From assembly GCF_022201045.2 (NCBI RefSeq), contig NC_068558.1, positions 49,083,501-49,147,500 on the forward strand: 64,000 nucleotides of DNA, given 5' to 3'. Source of the DNA: Citrus sinensis. Taxonomy: Eukaryota; Streptophyta; Magnoliopsida; Sapindales; Rutaceae. Shown here in pieces: positions 55,354-64,000 of the stretch. The notes under the pieces were generated by a model. It saw only the letters and a list, made by a program, of their open reading frames with translations. It had not been told where the DNA came from and did not search any database. Position numbers and translations under genes: made by a program. How positions within the stretch are numbered: the stretch's first letter is position 1; each line of letters starts with the position of its first letter.

Positions 55354-56426
55354 CGATATGCTCACAAAAACGAGCACAAAGGTTTGCACAAAACGGTGCG
55401 TTTTGTGCAACCTTTAAAAGACGACTCATAATTTCACAAGACACGCGCACGTTACATTTCATTCTCCCTTCACTGCAACAGCTCGGTTTTCATTCTAAAA
55501 AGCTCCTTTCATTGCAACAAAAACGCAGCAGCTTTTCATTCTCCCTTCGCTGAACTAATGACAAACAATATCACCGCCTCACATTGTTCAAATAATTTGC
55601 AACATCACTTGCATGAATCTATTTTTTAAGCTCAAGTTTACATTATTTAAAATAGTGAATAGCATGAAAAAAGCAAGATAGTAGCCCAAGTTTACACAAA
55701 TCTATTGTTTTACCTTCCTTTCACATTGAATTCTGAGTCAAGGAGAAGAAATCCATTTCCCTCAGCATTTCCATCCTTATCTCCAAGGCATGACACCGGG
55801 ATATCACCCGAAGCAAGGCAATGAGCCGTGCGAGGATAAGATAATCATGGCTTCTGTACAAAATTTGCAGGCTCAACAACTTTATGCAAAGAGGGAGCCC
55901 TTGGAATTTTTTTGTCTGTCAACTACGTATATACAACCAGATCTGAAAGTAACAACGATAATTTATTTAAATTCTTTTTCTTTACAAATCTTGATGCATT
56001 TATATAAATCAATTCGTTCAAAATCCAAAGCTAATATCAATACAACCCAAAATCACGATACCCTCAACAATAACCATTCAAAATCCAAGTGGCCCAAATG
56101 GGGTAGAGAGAGTGATGAAACTGAGATCGAGAGATTGGGGGAGATCGGAGCCGAGAGAGTGTGGCAAAACAGATCCAGCGAGAATGAGGCAGTACAGAGC
56201 TTAGAGCGAGAGAGAATAGTGTCTAGAGAATGAGGAAGCTGCTAGGTTTTTGTTGCAGTGAAAGGAACAAGGTTTTTTGTTGCAATGAAAGGAGGCAAAC
56301 GTGAGTGTGACGAGCTGGGAAGAGCATGAGCGTGAGCGTGTGTGTTCTTGTGCACGTTTGAAGAGCGTTTTAAAACAAAACGCACCGTTTTGTGCAAACG
56401 TTTGTGCGCGAATGTGTGAGAACATC
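55354..56426. mobile_element. Non-autonomous DNA transposon with long terminal inverted repeats (Mutator-like)
   Basis: Both ends carry the same roughly 200-base sequence in opposite orientation. The left arm contains GTTTGCACAAAACGGTGCG (about 55382-55400) and the right arm its complement CGCACCGTTTTGTGCAAACG (about 56381-56400). Further inward, CATTGCAACAAAAACGCAGC at the left pairs with GTTTTTTGTTGCAATGAAAG at the right. The middle (about 55560-56200) has a 147-codon frame without any recognisable transposase, so it is non-autonomous. Arms this long fit Mutator-like elements. A 9-base target duplication was not found by eye. Confidence 0.65.
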
Positions 56427-57119
56427 ATTTTCCAATGATAAATATCATAACTTTTAAGTGTTAATTTCATTTTTTTAAAAGTTTCATTTTATTTTTAATA
56501 AAAGAAAATTCATTAAGTTAAAAGTGGAAGAAGAGTAGCATACATAGGCGTTAAAAGTAACTCCCAAAACCAAATGAGAATGTAAAGACAAAGCTAAAGG
56601 ATGAGCCATCAGCTACAAAGAAAAATTACATTAATCTATAATTTGGAAAACCCTACTAAACAATGCTCTTTGAACACAGGAGAGGGAGCATCATCAAACT
56701 TAGTAAATTGATCACAAGATAACTCCAAATTGGTGAAAGAATCAACGACTAAATTACTTTCAGAATAGATTAAAAAAAATAATAAATAAAGACATGTGAG
56801 ATAGTTTTTCACGGTAGTTAATCCATAATTTATTAGGAGTTAAAAAATTACATCTCGATAAAAGATGAACCAACCAATATTAGATAGGTCTATTCTTACA
56901 TAATAATTAAATTTCTCTTTATTTGAAAGAATGGTGTCTCAAAGGCCTCTATAAATTCTACACAAGCAAACAACATTCAATTTCAAAAGTTTTGTGAGTT
57001 GAAATTTTTTTTTTATTACACGAGACTATTGCTCAAACTAAAACTCATATTACATGAGACTATAACTGATATTTACAAATCAGACTATTATTAAGACCAA
57101 CTTACATCTATGTTAATGG
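56427..57119. other. Spacer, no gene seen
   Basis: AT-rich DNA. Low-complexity A/T tracts only; no gene or clear element was recognised. Confidence 0.5.
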
Positions 57120-57315
57120 AGTTCTGTATAGATTTTAACCCTCACAAATATTTGGGGGATGTATACTCATCACTATTGGGTAAGGGAGAAGACTACCTTC
57201 ACTTAATTTTAATTAAGGAAGGAAATACCCCCACAATGCATTTGTGGGGGTTCGAACTGCTGCCCTCCAAGCCCTGACTACTCGGCCTTGGGCCGAGTGG
57301 CTTGAGTGAGGATAT
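57120..57315 (-). mobile_element. Probable tRNA-derived SINE
   Basis: On the minus strand, reading from about 57310 downward, a tRNA-like head (CCACTCGGCCCAAGGCCGAG, then GGGCTTGGAGGGCAGCAG) is followed by GTTCGAACCCC, which matches the polymerase III B box, and then by a non-tRNA body to about 57120. The A box is less clear. No definite tail or target duplication was fixed. Confidence 0.45.
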
Positions 57316-57698
57316 TTGCACTATAAAATTTATCATGAACATTTAAATTTAATTTTTTAAATAAAAATATCTTTAATAATTTACTAATAAAATAAGGATA
57401 ATTTAATCAAACATAAAATGTCATTATTTTGACAACATTTAGCACAACATCCAATCCAATTATCGTATCAAAAACCCCCCGACACTTTCCTCGACATTAA
57501 ATCTAATTCATCATTGAGAAAAAAAAAATACTTGAGATTTAACAACATTCAACCTGCCAACCACAAGAATTTAAAAAAATAAAAAATTGCAGTTCCAGAA
57601 AAAAGAAAAAAATGCAGTACATAAAAGTAAAAATAGAAGCCATTAACATTCAGATTAGACTCTAGTGAGGGTAACTCAAGAGTGATCATTCTAATGCT
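57316..57698. other. Spacer up to the LTR element
   Basis: AT-rich sequence ending at the target-site duplication GATTT (57699-57703) of the Copia element. No gene is seen. Confidence 0.5.
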
Positions 57699-57703
57699 GA
57701 TTT

Positions 57704-58265
57704 TGTAAGAGAGATTGTAACATCTTTCAAGTTTATTTGGTTTGATATTCTGGACGAAAACGGGTTGCCGTTTATTGAGAAAACGGCTAACCGTTTAAGT
57801 CCAGAGAGCATATTTTATGTCCTAGAATAAACGGCTCACCGTTTATTGAGAAAACGGCTAACCGTTTATTTCCAGAAAGTTGTCAATTGGAAAACGGTTA
57901 GCAAGATTGAAAAGATTTCAATTGTAAATCGATGCATTTTCAAACCAAAAGAGTTTTTTCGAAGAAGTACCATTTCTAATGGTTGTATTCTTTCAAATAA
58001 ACATCTTATTCATAAAAAGAAAGACATACAATAAGATTAGAAATCAGATTTTGAAGATTTCATGCTTGTTCTGGAAATACAATCTTATTTGCTAAAGATT
58101 GTATTCAGGATTTGATATATCTTAGGGGTAATTTGCCATTAAAACTCAATAGCAAACCAAGATTGGTGAGGGCAAATAAAACCTTAAAGGAAAGTGTGTA
58201 AACACGTCTCAAATCCTAAGAAATTTCATTGTTCTTTGCCTCCATATTCTCATAATTCTCCAACA
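57704..58265 (+). repeat. 5' LTR of the Copia element (562 bases)
   Basis: Starts TGTAAGAGAGATTG and ends CTCCAACA. The first part contains several copies of the near-palindrome AAACGGCTAACCGTTT and variants. It is 71 bases shorter than the 3' LTR because it has one fewer internal repeat unit. Confidence 0.93.
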
Positions 58266-58287
58266 ATCTTTAAGGTTTTATTTTGTG

Positions 58288-61200
58288 CAAATGGAGGTTG
58301 AGAAGAGTTTGACATCATTTCTGAATCCTAGTGTCCATCTCGATCGTTTTGATGGAACTAATTTCACTCGTTGGAAGGGAAAATTGTTCTTTCTCCTTAC
58401 TGTTCTTAAAGTGGCATATGTTCTTGATCCGAAATTGGAACCATTTCCAGAACCACGAGAAGATGATACCGAAGTTGTTAAGGCTGCAAGGAAACGTCGT
58501 GAAGATGATGAATTGATATGCCGGGGTCACATACTCAATACGCTTTCTGACAGATTATATGATCTCTACAATTCTATGACTTCTCCGGTGGAAATTTGGA
58601 ATGCTCTTGAATACAAATACAAAACGGAGAAAGAAGGTACTGACAATTCCTTGTATCTAAATATTTTGAATTTATTATGGTAGACACAAAATCCATTCTT
58701 GATCAAATACATGAGTTACAAATTATTGTTGCTAAGCTTCGAGAGTTAAAAGTTGAAATTTCTGAATCATTTCAAGTTGGGGCTATTATTGCTAAATTGC
58801 CTCAAAGTTGGAATGATTATAGAAAGAAACTCCTTCATAGTAAAGAGAACATAACTTTAGAAGAATTGCAAAAACACTTGGTAATTGAAGAAGAAACTAG
58901 GTCTCGTGAATCCAAGGATAAGCATGATTATACTAAAGTTAATGTTGTTGAAGCTAGTAAATTCTCAAAGAATTTTAAAGTCAAGAATGACAAGAAATTC
59001 AAGAAGTCCAGCACACAAAAGTTTTCTGAAAATTGTTTCTTTTGTGGTAAGAAAGGCCAATGCCAAAGTGATTGCAGATTCAAGAAGAAAAAGGAAGAAG
59101 TGAATTCCCATAAAGCTAATGTTATTGAAAACAAATCTGAAGAGATTTGTGCTATGGTTTCTGAAATGCAAATTGGCATGATTACTGAAACCAATATGGC
59201 TGAAACTAAGTCCTATGATTGGTGGCTCGATTCGGGTGCAACAATTCATGTTTGTAATGATAAGAAATTTTTCTTATCATACAAAGAAGAAACGGAATGA
59301 CAAATGGTTCTCATGGGGAACAATAATGCAGCCATAGTAGCAGGGAAATGAGTAGTTGAGATCAACTTCACTTCTGGAAAGAAAGTCACATTGTATAATG
59401 TCTTTCATGTACCTTCCGTTAGGAAGAATCTTATTTCTGCTAGTTGTATGTGTAAGCATGGGCTTAAGATTGTGCTTGAGGGTAATACTTGTATTGTGTC
59501 AAAGAATGGATTATTTGTTGGGAAAGGGTATTCTTGTGATGGAATGTACAAACTCAGCATTAATAATAATAATATCAACTTAGCTTATATTGTTGAGTCT
59601 TGTGATGTTTGGCATGCTAGATTAGCACATTTGAACTTTAGATCTTTGAAATACATGTCTAAGCATGGTTTGATTAATTGCAATGATGTTAAAGGTCATA
59701 TGTGTGAAATCTGCATCCAAGCTAAAATAACTAAGAAACCTTTTCCTAAAGCTGAACGAAATACTCAAATATTGGATTTGATACATACTGATATTTGTGA
59801 GTATAATGACATTTTAACAAGAGGAGGTAAGAGATACTTCATCACTTTTATTGATGATTGTTCTAGATACACTTATGTGTATTTACTTAGAACAAAAAGT
59901 GAAGCTTTTGATAAATTTAAAATTTTCAAAGCTGAAGTTGAGAACCAAAAAGATAAGAAAATCAAAATGGTTCGTAGTGATAGAGGTGGTGAATATTTCT
60001 CAATTGAATTTAATAATTATTGTGAGGAAGTTGGAATTATTCACCAAAGATCAGCTCCATTTACTCCTCAACAAAATGGTTTGGCTGAAAGGAAGAATAG
60101 GATCTTCACGGATATGATAAATTCCATGATCCTTAATGCAAAACTACCAAATAATTTGTGGGGGGAAGCATTACTCACTGCATGTCATATTCATAACAGA
60201 ATTACATCTTTGAAAACACATATCTCCTTATGAAATTTGGAAAGGAAGAAAACCAAACTTGATGTATTTAAGGGTCTGGGGTTGTTTAGCCTTTTATAAA
60301 ATACATGACCCTAAGTCATTAAAGTTGAGTGCTAGAGGTATAAAAAGTGTTTTCGTAGGATATGCTGAAAATTTCAAGGCTTATAGGTTGTTAGATTTAG
60401 ATTCTAATGTGATTGTGGAATCTAGAGATGTTGAATTTATTGAGAATAAATTTCAACATGATTCTAATATTGAATCAGAATCAATTATTGATCAACCATG
60501 TGTTAATACTCCTGTTACCTCCACTAACAATAATAAAAGGAAAGAGTCTACGACATCTTTTGAACTAAGGAGGAGTCAACGTGAAAAGAAAGAAAAAAGT
60601 TTAGCTCCGGATTTTATTTCATCACAAGCACTACTCTTCTTGGTTGAAGGGGATAGAAAGAATGTACTTAACAAAGTACCATTGTTGTTAAATATTGAAA
60701 AAGATCCAAAGACATTTAGCGAGGCTATGTCTTCTAGAGACGCTTCTTTTTGGAGAGAGGCGGTAAATGATGAAATGAATTCGATAATGTCGAATCAAAC
60801 ATGGGTCTTGGTTTATCTTCCTCCAGGATCTCAACCAATTAGCAGCAAATGGGTATTTAGAAGAAAGTACAATAATGATGGTTTTTTGCAAACTTTTAAG
60901 GCTAGATTAGTAGCTAAAGGGTTTAAGCAAAGAAATGGTATTGACTATTTCGATACATATGCTCCGGTAGCTAGGTTAACTTCTATAAGAGTGCTATTTG
61001 CAATTGCTTCATTGAACAATTTATATGTGCATCAAATGGATGTTAAAACAGCTTTTCTTAATGGTGATCTTGATGAAGAAATCTATATGGAACAACCTGA
61101 GGGATTTGTTTTGCCTGGAAATGAGAAAAAGGTATGCAAGTTAATCAAATCTCTTTATGGCTTAAAGCAAGCACCAAAACAATGGCATGAGAAGTTTGAT

Positions 61201-62277
61201 TCGGTAATTTTATCACAAGGTTTTAAGCATAATAATGCTGATAAATGTGTATATTTTAAATATACGAATGATTTTGGTGTGATTATATGCTTGTATGTTG
61301 ATGACTTGCTTATCTTTGGAACAAATATGCAAGGAGTAGATGATACAAAGAAGTATTTAACTTCACAATTTAAGATGAAAGATCTTGGTGAAGTAGATAC
61401 TATCTTAGGTATCAAAGTGAATAAACATAGTGGGGGTTACTCGTTGTGTCAATCTCATTATATAGAGAAAGTGCTTCTTAAATTCAATTATTTGAAATTT
61501 AAAGAAGCTAATACCCCATATGATTCTAGTATTAAATTACTAGAGAATTCAGGCCGAATAGTAGCTCAACTAGAATATGCTAGTGCAATTGGTAGCTTGA
61601 TGTATGCTATGCATTGTACGAGGCCTGATATAGCATTTGCAGTTTGCAAAATGTCAAGATTCACGAGTAACCCTAGTGTTGAACACTGGAAAGCAATTGG
61701 TAGGATACTTGGTTATCTTAAAAGGACCGTTAATTTGGGTTTGTTTTATAATGATTATCCTGAAGTACTGGAAGGATATTCAGATGCTAGTTGGGTAACC
61801 AATACAAGAGACAATAAATCCACTTCTGGTTGGATTTTTACAATTGCTGGAGGAGCGGTTTCTTGGGCTTCAAAGAAACAAACGTGCATAACTCATTCAA
61901 CAATGGAAAGTGAGTTTATAGCACTTGCATCTGCAGGCAAAGAAGCAGAATGGCTGAGAAATTTGTTGTTTGATATAATGTTGTGGCCACAACCGATGCC
62001 ATCTATTTCTTTGTACTGCGACAGTGAAGCTACATTGTCTAGAGCTTATAATAAAGTGTATAATGGAAAGTCTAGACATATTAACTTAAGACATGAATAT
62101 GTGAAACAATTAATAGCAGATGGTGTTATTAATATTGTTTATGTTAGGACTAATAAGAACCTAGCAGATCCTTTAACAAAAGGTCTTTCAAGAGACTTAG
62201 TTAAGGATACATCTTATGGAATGGGATTGAAACCTTTATATAATAAAGTCACCAACGACGGTAACCCAACTATGTAG
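58288..62277 (+). pseudogene. gag-pol region of the Copia element
   Basis: Gag lies first (about 58290-59110) with one CCHC-type zinc knuckle (CFFCGKKGQCQSDC). The protease follows with WWLDSGATIH (about 59220), then integrase with its HHCC zinc region and DDE core (about 59600-60230), reverse transcriptase with [20 protein letters not shown] and YVDDLL (about 60750-61420), and RNase H with GYSDASW and THSTMESEF (about 61770-62200). The order integrase before reverse transcriptase defines Ty1/Copia. The region carries about three breaks and is treated as a fossil. Confidence 0.9.
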
Positions 62278-62778
62278 TAGTTATACCGCTACTCCATATT
62301 TAAATGGGTAATAACAAGTTGTTGTTATGTGACTGGTTTGACACTGAGTAATAAATAATCCCATTCGAGATATTCGGTGCAAATAGCTACGAGGTTGAGG
62401 TTGAGTATTTACTCTTAATGAAGTTCAAGTCTTTTAGTAGCTAAAGACATGATTTGAAACTTCACCTAAGTGAACATAAGAAATGGTGCCGTTTCTAACA
62501 AGGTCATGGTTTAATCTTGTAAATGTTCATGAATCTAAGATAGAGCACAAGGCCGGAATAGTGCTAACTATTGGAACACAACTTTGAAATCTGGGATAGC
62601 TTATATGTGATGTATCTCCGGTATTTACTTAAGAGACAAAGTTTAATGCTTAGCACACTATTGTCTTGTAAATGCTTTGAAATACACTCACTAATTAAAG
62701 GTTAAAATCGAAAGATACCTTTTGTATGTATAAGTTTATCATTAATAAATCTGAAAAATATTACAATCTAGTGGGGAT

Positions 62779-63411
62779 TGTAAGAGAGATTGTAACATCT
62801 TTCAAGTTTGTTTGGTTTGATATTCTGGACGAAAACGGGTTGCCGTTTATTGAGAAAACGGCTAACCGTTTAAGTCCAGAGAGCATGTTTTTTGTTCTGG
62901 AATAAACGGCTCACCGTTTATGGTGAAAACGGCTTACCGTTTAAGTCCAGAGAGCATGTTTTATGTCCTAGAATAAACGGCTCACCGTTTATTGAGAAAA
63001 CGGCTAACCGTTTATTTCCAGAAAGTTGTCAATTGGAAAACGGTTAGCAAGATTGAAAAGATTTCAATTGTAAATTGATGCATTTTCAAACCAAAAGAGT
63101 TTTTTCGAAGAAGTACCATTTCTAATGGTTGTATTCTTTCAAATAAACATCTTATTCATAAAAAGAAAGACATACAATAAGATTAGAAATCAGATTTTGA
63201 AGATTTCATGCTTGTTCTGGAAATACAATCTTATTTGCTAAAGATTGTATTCAGGATTTGATATATCTTAGGGGTAATTTGCCATTAAAACTCAATAGCA
63301 AACCAAGATTGGTGAGGGCAAATAAAACCTTAAAGGAAAGTGTGTAAACACGTCTCAAATCCTAAGAAATTTCATTGTTCTTTGCCTCCATATTCTCATA
63401 ATTTACCAACA
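62779..63411 (+). repeat. 3' LTR of the Copia element (633 bases)
   Basis: Starts TGTAAGAGAGATTG after a purine-rich tract and ends TACCAACA. It is nearly identical to the 5' LTR apart from an additional 71-base unit that begins AAGTCCAGAGAGCATG and carries two more AAACGG...CCGTTT motifs. Confidence 0.93.
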
Positions 63412-63416
63412 GATTT

Positions 63417-63819
63417 CTCCTTTCAAAGAAAGTTTACTTCATGTTTATTGAGAGTAGTGTATATTGTTAAAAAAAAAAAATTGAATGTCTTCTTATAGGT
63501 AATACTGTAATACTACAATTTTAGAATGATGTTCTCTTCTTTCAATTTTTATTTTTGATTTTTTCAATTCAATAAATATTAAATTTGGGTGAAATGTCTG
63601 CATGAGTGTAAAGTTTGTAAAACAAAATAAAGATAATAAATTAAATTTATTGAGGATTAATTTTAGTTTTTGAAAGAAAGTGAAAGTAAACAATCAATTT
63701 TTAAAAATTTATTGTTCACAGGATAGTTTAGAATGCATCAAATATGACAATGTGGGATAAGGCCAAAGCATCGATATAACAAATGAATAAGTAAAACAAA
63801 AACGTAAAGCTTTATTTAT
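63417..63819. other. Spacer, no gene seen
   Basis: AT-rich sequence between the Copia element and the third SDR remnant; nothing recognised. Confidence 0.5.
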
Positions 63820-64000
63820 TTGTCGGAGCAACATTGTCTGTCAAATGTCTCAAAGGAGCATTCATAAACAAACAATGCTTGGCATTTAGTCTTTTATTGG
63901 ATACATTACGATAAAACAGCAAATCAAAATCATTTTCATAAATAGAGAGAGAGAGATGTGTCGTTTTCAATCAAGAATACACATTTTGAAGGACCTCCTT
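63820..64000 (-). pseudogene. 3' end of a third SDR copy, cut by the window edge
   Basis: 63826-63860 (GCAACATTGTCTGTCAAATG) closely matches the 3' flank of the damaged SDR copy at 52566-52590 (GCAACACTGCCTGTCAAATG). On the minus strand at the window edge, GGAGGTCCTTCA reads GGPS, as in the NGGPSGLFFSRKE end of the damaged copy, but the next residues (KCVFLIEN) diverge and the family's RKEE ending is altered. Only the last codons are inside the window, so whether the gene is intact cannot be judged. Confidence 0.5.

Larger units (their letters stand above)
57699..63416 (+). mobile_element. Ty1/Copia LTR retrotransposon with target-site duplication
   Basis: Complete in outline: 5-base target duplication GATTT at 57699-57703 and 63412-63416, two LTRs beginning TG and ending CA, a purine tract (AGTGGGGA) just before the 3' LTR, and a gag-pol region between them in Copia order (protease, integrase, reverse transcriptase, RNase H). 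The LTRs differ by only a handful of substitutions by eye (about 1%) plus one 71-base repeat unit, so insertion is recent, probably under one million years at usual plant rates. The coding region is broken in about three places, so the copy is defective. I did not settle the Copia lineage. Confidence 0.93.

Noticed and set aside
55790-56233. 147-codon frame inside the long-inverted-repeat element
   Set aside because: No transposase or other domain; the composition is repetitive and part of it overlaps the right arm.
57704-58030. 62-codon frame over the first part of the 5' LTR
   Set aside because: It runs through LTR sequence that is repeated at the other end and has no protein similarity.

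Overview
The window is nuclear DNA of a flowering plant: intron-rich genes with GT-AG splice sites, chloroplast-targeted proteins, plant gene families and AT-rich spacers full of transposon debris. The proteins are dicot-like. A Citrus-type rosid is my best guess from recalled protein similarity and from a petuvirus-like endogenous pararetrovirus piece at the left edge; the species is not proven.

Layout, left to right. 1-1011: piece of an endogenous pararetrovirus. 1468-1976: small inverted-repeat element. 3902-8395 (-): DHH1/RH8-type DEAD-box RNA helicase. 9850-10465: second inverted-repeat element. 11549-12977 (-): truncated, decayed copy of the plastid acetyl-CoA carboxylase alpha-carboxyltransferase gene. 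13908-16657 (+): HIT zinc-finger protein of the ZNHIT2 type. 17057-21117 (+): AtuA/DUF1446 protein. 22047-23226 (+): PLIM2-type two-LIM actin-bundling protein. 23668-25680 (+): decayed PCNA-like sequence, apparently in two copies. 27268-37555 (+): KEA1/KEA2 chloroplast K+/H+ antiporter in 20 coding exons, with a dead LINE in one intron. 38689-40596 (+): plastid FolD. 41782-44926 (-): threonine aspartase (taspase 1 homologue). 45432-47879 (-): phosphomannomutase. 49230-50075: low-complexity element. 50153-51974 (-): intact short-chain dehydrogenase (SDR). 52741-55017 (-): damaged tandem copy with a duplicated exon. 55354-56426: long-terminal-inverted-repeat DNA element. 57699-63416 (+): young Ty1/Copia element with target-site duplication GATTT. 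63820-64000: 3' end of what looks like a third SDR copy.

Intron-exon chains were worked out by hand from splice signals and family similarity. For every intact gene the exon lengths sum to a multiple of three, giving proteins of 494 (RH8), 411 (HIT), 647 (AtuA), 211 (PLIM2), 1207 (KEA), 371 (FolD), 419 (taspase), 248 (PMM) and 298 (SDR) residues, all normal for their families. These are unrelated housekeeping genes and not an operon. As a set, however, they match several Arabidopsis neighbourhoods (RH6/8/12, PLIM2a/b/c, KEA1/2, FOLD4, taspase, PMM, SDR), so the window looks like an unfractionated ancestral block. The right-hand 14 kb is the dynamic part: tandem SDR duplication, exon duplication, decay and repeated transposon insertion.
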